The translations under genes and the position numbers were made by a program. The notes under the pieces are model-generated. The model did not search any database and had not been told where the DNA came from. It worked only from the letters and a program-made list of their open reading frames with translations. 64,000 nucleotides of DNA from Bemisia tabaci (taxonomy: Eukaryota; Arthropoda; Insecta; Hemiptera; Aleyrodidae): NCBI RefSeq assembly GCF_918797505.1, contig NC_092794.1:73073345-73137344 (forward strand), written 5' to 3'. Below are positions 24,401 through 34,252 of the stretch, in pieces; the stretch's first letter is position 1, and each line of letters starts with the position of its first letter.

Positions 24401-27400
24401 CATCACCAGAAGTGTTCTCCTTCCCGAGGCCCCCCAAAAAACGAGAATCCCCATCCCATCCCATCCCATCCCATCCCATCCCATCCTACCTATAATAGTT
24501 ACCCGACCTATGTCGTCAATTCTTTCGTTCACGATAACTATCGTTCGATTTACGTTAGCCTACTCAATTTTTGTAATTTTGTCCATTTTGGCCTTATAAA
24601 GAACTGTATAGATTTTTGGTTAAATCGCACTTACCGTTTACTTATAAACGGTAATTAACGTAAGTGCCCTACTTACGCTGTTTTCCACTAATCTATTTTT
24701 ATGAGAGTTCCATTCCTTGGTTTCCTTGCTAACCTTTGTTTATTTTCAGCTGATGTTTTATTTCAATTTCTTTTTTTCATTTTTTCTTCTTTCTTTTTTT
24801 AATAAATCGTTCTTATAAGTTGCCCACTTTATAAAGATATCCGAAAATGTTTTTTTCCCTACCCCTTACCCTCTCTTAAAAATTTACTTCTGAATACTCA
24901 TCCTGTGAAACGTTTTGAATTTATGCGCTCCACTAATCTCAAAATTTAACCTTTCCCTCAACCCTTTTGTATTTTTACTGATATTTCCATGTAAATTTAT
25001 TAGTGTTACTGCCCTCTTTAGAGGTGTAAATGGCCTTAGATGCTAAAGCACCGCTTAAAAATAAAATTATTTTACTACTACTACATTGCTAGGTTAGTTT
25101 TAATTTTTTTGCCAGCATTTATTCTACCTCCCTCCCCCCAGCTCATTTTTCTAGCTCCATCATCCTTTCCCCTCAACTCATTTTTCCATCGATTTTATCA
25201 TTTTTTTATGGCATGTCTTGCTCCCCTACCACCATTTTTCGGGGTAATAGATATTTTAGCAGCCTCTAGACCCGCCGGGCGTTTCGCTAGTTATAAATAA
25301 ACAAGTGGTTAGAAATGAAAACAAAATAATATGAACTATGCGAAACGATTATTCAGATACCAGAACTTGGCTGTTTTGAAAACGTCTTCAAATGCGGCCA
25401 AAATACCTCACGCATTCCGGAGAGTTCAAATAGTTGTATCATTGCGCCGTAAGAATGCGACGGAAGATTTAAATGGAAATAGCCCCCATGCACGCTGGGC
25501 TTGTCGATTTCCTCTGAAATTTTTGCAGTGGTGAATGCATAGCTGAAGTGCGCTCCAGCTAGAATTGTATTTACAAATGGGTGGTTTTTTTACGAGGATT
25601 AAAAATAAACGAGTGGTACGGAATATAACAAAAGAATATGAACTATGCAAAACGATAATCCGGGTATCGGAACTTGGCTGTTTTGGAAACGCCTTCAAAT
25701 GCGGCGTGATACCTCACGCATTCCGGAGAGTTCAAAAAGTTGTATCATTGTGCCTTAGAAAGGCGCGACGGAAGATTGCGATTGAAGAAGCCTTCATGCA
25801 CGCTGGCCTTTTCGATTTCCGTTAACATTTTTGCAGTCATGAATGCGCTTAAGTGCGCTCCCGCTAGAATTGTATTTAGGAAATGGGTGGTTTTTATAGG
25901 AGGATTACAAATAAACAAGTGGTACGGAAAATAACAAAATAATATGAACTATGCTAAACGATAATCCGGGTATCGGAACTTGGCTGTTTTGAAAACTCCT
26001 TCAAATGCGGCGTGATACCTCACGCATTCCGGAGAGCTCAAATAGTTGTATCATTGCGCCGTAAAAATGTGACGGAAGATGTAAATGGAAATAGCCTTCA
26101 TGGTCGAAGCGTTGATGTACCGAGTGTTGATAGACCAAGCATTGATAAACAAAGCGTTGATAAACAAAGCGTTGATAGACCAAACATTGATAGACAAGAA
26201 GCGTTGATAGACAGGGAATTGCTAAACAAAACGCCGATGGACAAAGCATCTATCAATTTTGAATAATCAACCGGCCGTTGTTTGATAAAGGAGCGTTTTT
26301 GATAAATTGAGGTGTTTTTTTCAGTAATTTCAACATTGAAAGAGCCTATTCCCGGGTGGATCGACAATTTCAACGGACCGACAGGACTGCTCGTCGGTGT
26401 CGGGAAGGGTGTGATTCGGACGACGATGGCCGATAAATCCGCGGTGCCAGACTACATGCCAGTTGACGTGTCGGTGAAGGCCATGATAGTCGCGGCTTGG
26501 CTCACCGGAGTTCGGAAGTAAGTAAAAGCTTCAGTTACACTCTTCTCATCAGGTGTGTAGGAAAATATTTAGTGAGAGAAAACCTTAGGTTTCCAGAATC
26601 AAAAGCATAAGCGAGCGATTGGACCAATATGAATCGTATGGAAAAAATCGTCATTTATTTCAAACTTCACACCAAGACTTAAACGAAGCGGAACGGAGCG
26701 TTTTGTCGCTTTTGGCTAGTCTGTAACAAAGAATCATACCTCCGATTCTCTTACCTTACCCTACTAAAAGACCAAGATTCAACATTTCCCGTCTAGTTCA
26801 GTTTTCCGCTAAATTTGAAATTCCCGCCATTTTGCATGGGCGGGAATTTCAAATTGTGCCCCCTTTCTAAGCTCCTTGCTCTACTCTTGTATAAAAATAC
26901 CTAGGCCATTTTTACAAAATCTGAACAGAGCGGGCTCATCCACAGACAAGTACCTTTCGATAATTGCAAAAAGCATGGTAGTCGGCCGGGTCAAACGCAG
27001 GCTCGGACTGGCCAGAGCCGCTAGGCCGCGATCGCGGCTGGGGCCCCCGAGGACGATATAATATTCGACCTAAAACGTAATTTTTAGAGCACTTAAGTTT
27101 TATTTTAGGTACGTCAAAAAATTTCACTGAAATATCACGTAACAGTGGAGGCGCCCGACTCGAGGGCCCCAGTCGTCGAAAACTAATTGACTCTTAGATT
27201 ACAGGGTCTTAATATTAATAAAAACAATTCTGGGGCCCTCTTTCCCGGGGCCCCCGAGGAAGAGGGCCCCACAATTTTTTTTTTAATTCTCTTTCTTTGC
27301 CGTCGTCCTCGTGGCCCCCGAGGCTGGGGGCCCCAGAATTGTTTTTATTAATTTTAAGACTCTGTAATCTAAGGGTTAATTAGTTTTCGACGACTGGGGC

Positions 27401-29562
27401 CCCCGAGTTGGGCGTCTCCACTGTTACGAGTTAATTAAGTGAAATTTTTTGGCGTAAAATAAAACTTACGTGCTCTCAAAATTACGTTTTAGGTCGAATA
27501 TTGTATCAATCCAAACCTCTAATAGTTGACAATTTTACAAGCGTCCGGGAGGATAAAATTGCATTCTCGGGATATAAAGGATCCAAAAATTTTCCGGGGG
27601 GCGGCCGCCCCTCAGACCTCCTCTCCTTACTGGGGGGTCTCCCCCCCCCCCCGGGGGCCGTCACAATACGTCGCCGCGGCATTACTTTTTTCACGCCAGT
27701 CCGAGCCTGGTCAAACGGCAGAACTTAGCGTTACCAGAAATGAAAATTTAGGAGGCTTGACAGCTTATAGTATCAGGAGATTCTGTATAAATTCAAACTG
27801 TACAGTTGACTTGTTCCTTTTCGAAGAAATAAACCAGGAGTGGAGATTTTGAAACACCGCAATGGAGATACACGGTGAAGCACTTCAGCCATCGATATGT
27901 GACGTATCACAAGGCAAAAAACACGTAAACGATTCCCATTTATGCCGTGCTAAGAAAGATCGCCGTATGAACATTCGAGAGTTGCCAAATTTTCCCGGAT
28001 ATAACATGTATTTTTGACGAAATTTTATTTGTATATTTTTCCTTAACATTATCAGATATTTTAGAATAAATTGCGGAAAAATTGTCTGAAAAAATCAGAT
28101 AAAAAATATTTACAATTCCTCCATTAAATTCGTATTTTATCAGAGGAAATTTGGCAACGCCTAGAGGTTCATACGACATTCTTCCGTAGCATGGTAGAGT
28201 TGTACTGGGGAAACATTAGTAGAATTAAGTCGAGTAATTATATTTGTGAAAATTACGTGAAGTTCTGCTCTTTCTCCTCAGCTGTGCGGCACGGGTGAAG
28301 CGGTGAGTGCCGAGAGTGTCAAAACGCCTTTAATTTCGTGCGTATGCAGCACGGACATCCGTAAAGCTCGAATAGTTGCATCCCAAGCATTTTAAAGTTT
28401 GTGTATAGTGTTTGACCGTGCGATACTAACTGAGAGCGCTTTGCTTGCTTCCCTAACACCTTTATTTAATTCTCTTGTTGCGGATTCTGCCATGCTAAGG
28501 AAGAACGCCGTATGCGCTTTCAGGCGTTGCCATATCTCCTTCAGTGAGGAATAAATTCACCATAAAAAACTTGAGAAAATTGTTCTTCAATATTTTCAGA
28601 CAATTTTGTTCCCACTTTAGTCCAAAACATTTAGAAATTTCAAGGAAAAGTATGACTAACTCTCTTCAAAACAAAATAATTTCTGAGAGGAAATTTGGCG
28701 ATACTCGAGTGCTCATATCGACGGTGTAATCGGCAATCACATAACTCAGTTTGCGACGTCGCGGACTTCCTGTCATACTTTATTTTTCAAACGGAAAACT
28801 ACTCAACGGCAATTCTTTAAAACTGCCGTGATTTTTCTTCTCTGTGCGAAGAAAATTCTACATAAACTTCAAGGAATGATGTCGATTCGTTCTCCTTTCA
28901 AAAAATAACATGGAGGCGGAGGTTTTCAGACACCGCATACGAGTTATGTGATTGCCGATTTACACCGTCGAAATGCCGTTTTTCCTTAGCACGGCACACT
29001 CCTAACGCCCTTTAAAGTTAACACACAGCTGGCGCGATTACTTACAATCAGGAATTGATGATTAATTGATTAATTTTTCCGCAGGGACAAGGAAAAAGGG
29101 ATCCTACCAGTTTACAACAGTTCTTCAAGGTATTTATCAATATCCACTAGAGAACTGAACGACATGGGCATGGAAGCGTTGATGAAGTATCCTTTCCCGA
29201 AAGTCCTTTGGTACCCAAGCTGTGTGACTACGAAGAATCATACCTGTTTCTATGTTAATCACATCTTGCAGCATTTGATACCGGCACTATTACTCGATAA
29301 TCTCTTGAAACTGACGAACAGGCAACCCTTGTAAGTGTTCATCCACTGTTACACTAATATCCGATGACATTATTATGAGATTGATGTTCTTACTTTTTCC
29401 AAATTTATTTTTATAAAAGTAATTTTAAGAGAGTCTCCTCCGTATTAGGTAACAGAGCTTCATGGAAAAGAAATTTAAACAATAGTAAATCTTATACATC
29501 CGAATTGTAAATGATGTTAAACTTTTCGTAAAAAGAGAGCTTTGAATAACGGGTGTAAGACG

Positions 29563-29601
<39 letters not shown>

Positions 29602-32571
29602 ATTTACTGTGATAATAGTACCCAATTTTAGTTCTATTTTTATATGGATCGATGTAAAGATGATCATTATAATATAACGGGCAGTATTACTAAAACAAGG
29701 TATAACTGTTCCTATTTGCCGTTATTCATTTTACAAACTCTTCCTGATACTTATTTTTCTTATATTATTATTTTTGCTATCTTATCATTGTACATCCGTT
29801 ATAAAATATAAGTCTCTATATAACCGTTAGTTAATCTTTCTATTTTTTTGTTAAAAAAACAAAGTTGGATTCTGTTGATATATGGTTATACGGAATTTTA
29901 ATATTGATGAATCTCATAGTTGGATGGTTAGAGTTAAGGTTTAATTAGATCTATGAATGAGATTTTATAGGACCATTTTAAAATAAAATCTCAAATAAAT
30001 ATTTTAATAAGTTTCTCAAAATGTCGAGTAAATGACTGTCTACTTCTTCAATTTTGGAGCTTTTTTTCTCTAATTTAGTAGTTCAGATTTACTAAAGGTT
30101 CCTCGAAAGAGAAAGACAAGGCTTTAAAGTTTTAATTAATGTAGCTTAAGGATGAACACGTACGCAGTGCGCGCACCTCCTATGGTGGCACTTCCTCGGT
30201 CGGCCACCTATGGTCTATAGTGTAGTGGTAGTAGCGCTAACCTAACCTAATGATCCCCTAACCTCTAAGATCGGGAGTAGAGTCCCTTTATACCCAGAGT
30301 TAAGACAACTCACTTTTGGTTGGGCTGAAAGTGGCCAAAAAAAAATCCAATTCTGATTGGTTCTCGCTCATGGAGGCCGAAACGAGTGCACCAAGATGGC
30401 GGCACCTCGAATGTGAACAAGAATAATGAAAATATTACCTAATTGTGGTTTATCAAGAGTAAATTGTCATTTTCATCGGTCCAAAATGAGAATAGATTAA
30501 GAAATTATTCACAAACCAATCTCATTTTCTTTTTAATTGATCAATTTGTTGATGTTGTTGTTTTTGTGTGACAAACATCGCAGGATTCCTGATCCTTATC
30601 CCTCAATATCGTTCGTTTGGGTGCACTCGTTTCGGCCTCCATGGCCAGCCAAGGCCGGCTGCCAGTCAGCTGATAATCGAGTTGTCTTAACTCTGGGTAT
30701 AAAGGGACTCTAATCGGGAGGTCCCGGGTTCGATTCCCGGCAAAGCGACCCGAGTTTGATAGTTTCAAAGAATGGTTGCCTGGGACTGGTCGTTAGGGAC
30801 GGAGGGGGGACGGGACTGAAGCGCAGGATTAGCCTTTGTGGGCTATTTAAAGTAGTAAAAAAAAAAAAACCTAGAAGGCATAGTGACGGTAAGAACGCGA
30901 TCCTCCAGCGTCAGAATCAAACTTTAAAAACTGTAACCATATTTCACGTATTTTGAGAAAAAAAACGACTAAATAATTCAACTGAATATTCAAATGCAAT
31001 CTACCTGAGCTAAACGCTCTCCCTCCTCAATCTTGTGCTGGTACGCAATAGAGCTCAATATTTTTTACTCTAATTAAAATTTTTGGAACTTTTGCGATAT
31101 ATTTCCCCCACAAAATGGTGTCGACCCAGCACCATCTCACCACCTTGTTTAACGTATTTTTAGGAGTGGATCTGTGTATCCTCCAAGAATATAATCCGTC
31201 AAAAAATTAATTTCCAAAAATTTTGTGTAGACGTTCTTTTTGACAAGACGCTTTGAAATTGTTTCTTACTCTTTTTAGATTGGTCAAACTGTACAGGAGG
31301 TATTATCTGGCGATGATGGCTTTATGTTACTTTACAACTAAATCGTGGACATTCTACAATAACAAGTTCCTTGCCCTGTGCGATGAAATTCACTCCACGG
31401 ACCGTGAGGATTTCGACTTCAACTTTCAGAATGTGGCTCCGAAAACCTTTTTCGAAAACATCATCCAAGGTGGATACATTTATCTCTTGAAAAATGATCT
31501 CTCATTACTACCGGAAGCAAGGATAAACATTCGAAGGTAAGAACATTCAAAAACGAACGTAACATTTAACTAAAGACACTATACCGACATTGATTTCAGA
31601 TACAAAAACAAACGTATCTCAATTTAGTCTCTAGATTTCTGATTGGCTAATTCATCGACCAATTAGAACGTTGGTAGAAGTGAACACATAAAAATCACCA
31701 GGAAAACCACGATGATTTCATCATTGCTTTGCTGATGACATTATCAACCATTAATTTCCTGATGACGTAATCGGAAGCGCCCATTGATGAGATCATGAAA
31801 AGCGCATATATTAATGATGTTATCGGAAATATCTATTGATCATACCGTTGATGACGCCATCCAGAAAAGCAAAAATGACATCATAGGAAAACTCCGCTAG
31901 ATGACGTTATCAAGGACGCCTGATTATAAGAAGTCATGAAAATAATAATTGGACCACAAAAGATGAGTAAGTATTATAAGATATTTTTCACGAAATGTAA
32001 GGAAAATTCTCTCGAGATGACAAAGAAAAATCATGGTATCGTGCAATACCTAACGGTGATCAGTATTGGCTTTAAAAAAAGTGAGCTTATATAAAAAAAT
32101 CTGTGACGTCACAAAACTCATTTTTTCAAAGTCCAAAAACGCTTTGTGCTGTTGATTGATTTTTTCCCCCCCTTTTCCCCAGTTTTTCCTTTTTTTCTTT
32201 TTTATTTTTTTTCCCTTTTTTTCTCTTCTTTTTTCTTCTTTTTTTCTTTTCTAATAAAAACTGTATAAGAGCAACAAAACAAAACTTGGACACAATCAGT
32301 ACTTCTGGTGGGTCTCTCCGGCATCTCTGTCGCATTCCTCCAGAACTTGTGCGAAATGTCATGACATGTTGTGAAATGTTCTCTGAGATGTTTGTTCTTA
32401 CGCATGGCATGCTTTTTATGAACTGTTCTCAGGATGTACCTGCTGGACAGAGTGGTGAAAGGAATCTGCACCGGCGTGTTTCTGTGGTACCTGTGTTCCA
32501 AATCTTCTCTTCACATGTTCCAAAACGTCCTGTATAGAATTTTGTCCGTGCTCGTGCCACTGAGTTTTTGA
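17564..32571 (+). CDS. Fatty acyl-CoA reductase, 8 coding exons
   Basis: Predicted enzyme reducing long-chain acyl-CoA to fatty alcohol with NADPH, normally membrane-bound at the ER and used for wax, cuticle lipid or pheromone. Coding exons are 17564-17755, 21364-21615, 23802-23947, 24083-24192, 26325-26517, 29085-29330, 31279-31536 and 32433-32571; all junctions are GT/AG and the phases join to 1536 bp, 511 aa plus stop, a normal length. Seen: the nucleotide-binding motif TGGTGFMG at residues 17-24, the catalytic Tyr206-x3-Lys210 (YTFTK), the substrate-loop sequence RPSIVISTLKEPIPGW, then the C-terminal FAR_C domain from about residue 360 and a hydrophobic tail. An acceptor at 17534-17535 shows at least one further upstream untranslated exon. 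Introns are packed with MITEs, none interrupting an exon. Paralogues in insects are numerous, so the substrate cannot be named. Confidence 0.95.
17794..18025. mobile_element. MITE M9 copy in reductase intron 1
   Basis: GGGGCTTGGAGCACAATGCAC on the left with AAGTGCAGTTTTTGGAAAAA, and GTCCTCCAAGCCTCTC on the right. It begins 38 bp after the donor site. Confidence 0.65.
18055..18219 (-). mobile_element. hAT-1 MITE, intact, 8-bp duplication
   Basis: 165 bp, CAGTGGCGTGGCGTG to its inverse. Flanks are TTTCCGCA (18047-18054) and CTTCCGCA (18220-18227), a 7/8 match. The interior has the palindrome GGTGTTCGCTGCGAACACC. Orientation is opposite to the copies at 41 kb. Confidence 0.88.
18262..18469. mobile_element. 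hAT-B MITE with internal A run
   Basis: Begins CAGTGAGTTGCGATTCTTGC, with GGCAACCCTGTTTTCCTCCA and TTCAATGGATTAAAATGGAG, and ends GAATCGCCACTAG. The stretch before the right end is replaced by about 29 A. Intron 1 of the reductase. Confidence 0.6.
18480..20290. other. Non-coding intron sequence with a 91-bp duplication
   Basis: No gene. AGGTTCAAGACCA(T/C)AGGC with CAACATGCCTTT occurs at 19618 and again at 19709, a two-copy tandem duplication. A 16-G run lies at 19577-19592. The block AAAATCGGCCCATGCGTG with ATACTGACCCCTAAGGGTGG near 19110-19150 recurs at 63590-63635, so it is an old dispersed repeat. Confidence 0.5.
20293..21221 (+). mobile_element. hAT-2 element, 5' end lost
   Basis: Ends GGCAAGTAGGTAAATCCGGCCCTG and is parallel throughout to the complete copy at 46174-46990. 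The expected CAGGGCC left end is not present. The interior at about 20590-20880 holds about four tandem units (GCGCCTACAAGACTGCACGAATACTTCACGCATTGC, 70-odd bp each), against two in the 46-kb copy. The units are open in several frames, but that is a property of the repeat; I do not call a protein. Confidence 0.75.
21364..21615 (+). CDS. Reductase exon 2
   Basis: 252 bp, phase 0 at both ends, acceptor GCGCAG and donor GTAAGA. Encodes residues 65-148, including GDVTQEKLGLS and the conserved IIFHVAASVRFDDPI, part of the Rossmann domain. Confidence 0.94.
21633..21776 (+). mobile_element. hAT-1 MITE 17 bp after exon 2
   Basis: CAGTGACGTGGCATGCTTTGC on the left and the family interior to ACCATAGCTTCAGAGAGG. 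The right end is eroded. It lies almost at the splice donor. Confidence 0.65.
22769..22933. mobile_element. hAT-4 MITE, perfect 8-bp duplication
   Basis: 165 bp, left CATGGGCGTAGCTAGGGG, right CCCAGCTACGCCCCTG, flanked on both sides by GGCAATTG (22761-22768 and 22934-22941). C-rich interior. The CAGGGGCG-type end and the 8-bp duplication are typical of hAT elements. Confidence 0.85.
22955..23090. mobile_element. M8-type palindrome
   Basis: GAATACTTTTTGCAATGAGGA on the left is inverted as TCCTAATTGCATAAAGTATTC on the right. The middle has ACTATTTCTG and GAGCCAGAAATAGT, the M8 core. Confidence 0.6.
23388..23751 (-). mobile_element. Motif-array element C (ATCGCGAT type)
   Basis: Left CCAAAGTAGCA, right GATCACTGCTACTTGAG; read on the minus strand the latter matches the start of element B (AAGTAGCAGTGATCGCGATA). 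The interior is a second, independent-looking array of ATCGC/GCGAT words. It ends 50 bp before exon 3 of the reductase. Confidence 0.7.
23802..23947 (+). CDS. Reductase exon 3
   Basis: Acceptor TTTTTTTCTAG, donor GTAAGT; 48 codons plus 2 bases. Encodes ALLHVSTTYCNCMRMEVEEK, matching the family HVSTAYCN segment. Confidence 0.93.
24083..24192 (+). CDS. Reductase exon 4 with active site
   Basis: Acceptor GTTATAG, donor GTAAGT. Completes the split Lys and encodes YLGKFPNTYTFTKNLAEQI with catalytic Tyr206 and Lys210, ending in RPSI. Confidence 0.94.
24449..24486 (+). repeat. (CCCAT)n microsatellite
   Basis: Seven to eight units of CCCAT. Preceded by about 150 bp (from about 24267) that could be a retroposon with this microsatellite as its tail, but nothing identifies it. 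Confidence 0.85.
24640..25085 (+). mobile_element. LINE 3' end
   Basis: A T-rich stretch ends in GGCCTTAGATGCTAAAGCACCGC, then AAAATAAAATTATTTT and ACTACTACTAC. The terminal 50 bp is shared with two minus-strand copies at 10020-10275. Only the untranslated 3' part is present; no reverse transcriptase. Confidence 0.55.
25329..26100 (+). repeat. Tandem repeat, unit 306 bp (2.5 copies)
   Basis: GAACTATGC occurs at 25332, 25638 and 25944, exactly 306 bp apart. Each unit holds GCCTTCAAATGCGGCGTGAT and TTCCGGAGAGTTCAAA. Same family as 4856-5320. The last unit breaks off at 26100 and a minisatellite follows directly. Confidence 0.88.
26107..26235 (+). repeat. Minisatellite, unit about 15 bp
   Basis: About eight imperfect units of AGCGTTGATAGACCA or AGCGTTGATAAACAA. 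It lies between the 306-bp array and reductase exon 5 (90 bp away). Confidence 0.8.
26325..26517 (+). CDS. Reductase exon 5
   Basis: Acceptor TTTTTTCAG, donor GTAAGT. Encodes VISTLKEPIPGWIDNFNGPT and VPDYMPVDVSVKAMIVAAW, the strongly conserved centre of insect reductases. Confidence 0.95.
26998..27709. mobile_element. hAT-3 element, perfect 8-bp duplication
   Basis: 712 bp with ends CAGGCTCGGACTGGC and inverse, flanked by GTCAAACG on both sides (26990-26997 and 27710-27717). The interior from about 27040 to 27506 is a large palindrome containing GGGGCCCCCGAGG blocks. No transposase. Intron 5 of the reductase. Confidence 0.9.
27943..28197. mobile_element. MITE M1 copy d
   Basis: TGCCGTGCTAAGAAAGATCGCC on the left after TA; the right end is decayed to CCGTAGCATGGTAG. 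The interior has the family TTGCCAAATTT and AAATTTGGCAACGCC pair. Confidence 0.82.
28290..28385 (+). repeat. M11 single arm
   Basis: AAAACGCCTTTAATTTCGTGCG with ATGCAGCACGGACATCC and CTCGAATAGTTGCATC. Closely matches 40410-40500. Confidence 0.5.
28487..28995. mobile_element. MITE M1 copy e, split by an M5 insertion
   Basis: The left end CTGCCATGCTAAGG runs to GTGCTCATA at 28717; the right end TGCCGTTTTTCCTTAGCACGGCA resumes at 28974. The interval is an M5 element (28718-28971) with TA on the left and AA on the right at the junctions. M5 therefore inserted after M1. Confidence 0.82.
28718..28971. mobile_element. MITE M5 nested in M1 copy e
   Basis: TCGACGGTGTAATCGGCAAT and exact inverse ATTGCCGATTTACACCGTCGA. 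Interior as in the other M5 copies (GACTTCCTGTCATACTTTAT). The two arms are highly similar, so this is a fairly young copy. Confidence 0.85.
29085..29330 (+). CDS. Reductase exon 6
   Basis: Acceptor TTTTTCCGCAG, donor GTAAGT. Encodes KGILPVYNSSS and the start of the C-terminal FAR_C domain (FPKVLWYPSCVTTKNHTCFY). Confidence 0.93.
30198..30868 (+). mobile_element. tRNA-derived SINE interrupted by a hAT MITE
   Basis: The A-box-like TAGTGTAGTGGTAGTAGCGC near 30220 and the B box GGTTCGATTCCC at 30728-30739 are separated only by the inserted hAT-5 element. Removing that element brings them to tRNA-like spacing. The 3' body ends in an A tail at 30856-30868. The acceptor stem does not pair well, so it is a SINE or tRNA pseudogene, not a working tRNA. 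Confidence 0.65.
30278..30712. mobile_element. hAT-5 element, perfect 8-bp duplication
   Basis: 435 bp with perfect 34-bp terminal inverted repeats starting TAGAGTCCCTTTATACCC, flanked by ATCGGGAG (30270-30277 and 30713-30720). Subterminal inverted pair GGAGGCCGAAACGAGTGCAC. No transposase. Confidence 0.92.
31279..31536 (+). CDS. Reductase exon 7
   Basis: Acceptor CTTTTTAG, donor GTAAGA. Encodes the FAR_C core with FTTKSWTFYNNKFLALCDEI and FENIIQGGYIYLLKND. Confidence 0.94.
31700..31935. repeat. Irregular motif array (GATGACGTTATC words)
   Basis: About ten variants of TGATGACGTTATC or ATGATGTTATCGGAA and inverses in about 235 bp, in reductase intron 7. The TGACGT core equals a CREB/ATF half-site-type word, but the irregular two-strand layout resembles the motif-array elements more than an enhancer. 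Terminal repeats were not found. Confidence 0.45.
32433..32571 (+). CDS. Reductase last exon
   Basis: Acceptor CTGTTCTCAG. Encodes MYLLDRVVKGICTGVFLWYL and a hydrophobic C-terminus ending VLVPLSF, stop TGA at 32569-32571. An ATTAAA overlaps the stop and an AATAAT lies at about 32621, both possible poly-A signals. Confidence 0.93.
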
Positions 32572-32733
32572 TTAAACTTATAAAAACATATTTATAATTT
32601 ATTTACCTTTCACTGAAGAATAATACATTACTCAATGAAAAAAAAAAAACCCTGAACAAACCAATTTTGATAGCTAGCACTTGAAACTCTAATTTAAACG
32701 TTTCGTCACCCCTGCTAACGTAAGGGCGTATCT

Positions 32734-32885
32734 CAGTGACGTTTCTTGCAAATCGGCAACACTGTTTTTAAATGTATGTCAAATAATCGATTCCTAGTGT
32801 TGCAGCCTGCCTCACCTGAAATCGATATTTTCAATGGATTTGATTAGGAAAAAACAGAGTTGCCGACTTGCAAAATCCGCCACTG
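32734..32885. mobile_element. hAT-B MITE nested in an older repeat
   Basis: 152 bp from CAGTGACGTTTCTTGCAAATC to TTGCAAAATCCGCCACTG. Flanks GCGTATCT and GCTCATCT match 6/8. The flanking sequence, joined across the insertion, resembles 63470-63500 and 52640-52670 (GCGTATCTC-ATTTCCACA-GAGCCCC type), so it sits inside an older repeat. Confidence 0.65.
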
Positions 32886-33220
32886 GCTCATCTCTATTTC
32901 CACACTAGCCCCGGAAAGCATATTGTTATGCGGAGAACAAAACTCTCGTGGAAATTAAGATACGTCTTATTTACGTCAGAGGATCGACGATATAGGATGA
33001 TTTAAAAATCTCGCACCGCCAGCAGCCAGCACCAGTCATCACACTCGGAACTTTTGAACGAATTGAGATACAGATTCGAAATTTTAGTAAGTGCTCCTAG
33101 GTCAAAGAAAGCAACTTTTGGGACCCCCCCCCCCAAAACTCTTAGGGGTACCATCCTGAAACAGGGCAAGAGTCCTAGCCGTTGTAGGGGTGGCGTAGGA
33201 CTTTTGGATCACTCTGCATA

Positions 33221-33472
33221 CTGCTGTGCTACGGAAAAACGCCATGAGCCTTCAGGCATTGCCATATTTCCTTTATTAACCAACGAATTTACCAGGAAAA
33301 TTCTGAATATTTTCCTTCCAATTTTTCAGACAGTTTTGCTCCCAATCTAATCTAAAATATTTGAAAAATTTAAGGAAAAATAGATAAATAACTTTCCTCG
33401 AAAGTACATGTTTTATCCGGGGAAATTTGGCAACGCCCGAATGTTTTACGGCGTTCTTCCTTAGCACGGCAG
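33221..33472. mobile_element. MITE M1 copy f
   Basis: CTGCTGTGCTACGG after TA, CCTTAGCACGGCAG at the right followed by CA. Interior as in the family. Confidence 0.87.
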
Positions 33473-33569
33473 CATAGGTCTGTATTCTTTTTACTACTGA
33501 AGTTTTAAAGCAGATAAGTAAAATTTTCGTGGTTTTAAGAAAGATGAGGCCAAATTTGTTTATTAACCA

Positions 33570-33800
33570 ACGATGCCATAGGTGTAGCTGGGTTATTTTG
33601 CCAGTGAAGCCTGGTCCCCCCAGTAAAGGGTATCAAAAGGGCCTCCCTCGGACAACTTTTGAAATTTCAGCTCTATTCGGACGCATTTTGAGGCTTCCTC
33701 GACGCAGATTTTCCATCAAAAGCGGAAAATGTTCGCTGTTCTCTCATTTGCGGCACAAAATGGGTGACGTCGTTGGCAAATCCATATTACAGCAAGAATC
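33570..33800. repeat. DNA-transposon-like fragment
   Basis: CATAGGTGTAGCTGGGTTAT resembles a hAT-type end, and the CGGACGCATTTTGAGGCTTCC segment is shared with 5445-5465. No coding frame. Confidence 0.3.
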
Positions 33801-33981
33801 GAGGTATCCTAGTCTTTTAGAAAATCATTCCTTCGTTACATAAGTTTTTTTTTCTTTTTCTCTCCCCTTATTTCCCTCCCCGCCCCTTCCTCTCTATCCT
33901 TTCCCCGTGTTTAACGAGTGGGGTATCGTGAACCACGCACCCAATGAAACATCAATTGGCTCGAAAGTACAATCACTAATA

Positions 33982-34252
33982 CCTCCGTGCTGAGGAAAAA
34001 CGCCGTATGAGCATTCTAATGTTGCCAAATTTCCTCTTAGCAAATATTTATTTTGGAAGTGAGTTATGAGTATACTTATAGTACTTGCGAGGAAGAGTAT
34101 ACTCTTCCTCGCAATTTTCAGATGTTTTAGATTAAAGTGCGAACAAAATTCTCTGAAGAGTCGAAGGAACAACACGTGTGAATGTGCTCAAAAAATTGTG
34201 TTTTGTTGAAGGAAATTTGGCAACGACTGAAGGTTCTTCCTTGGTACGGCAG
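33982..34252. mobile_element. MITE M1 copy g
   Basis: CCTCCGTGCTGAGG after TA, right end TTGGTACGGCAG. The centre contains an extra local palindrome of 20 bp (GAGTATACTCTTCCTCGC and inverse, near 34070-34115). From 34480 to 35400 I see no gene or clear repeat. Confidence 0.75.

Noticed and set aside
30198..30749. A functional tRNA gene split by an intron
   Set aside because: The insert has transposon ends and an 8-bp duplication, the acceptor stem is mismatched, and an A-tailed body follows. A SINE explains it better.
31700..31935. CREB/ATF enhancer cluster
   Set aside because: TGACGT words occur, but most copies deviate and the layout matches other motif arrays whose words are not binding sites.
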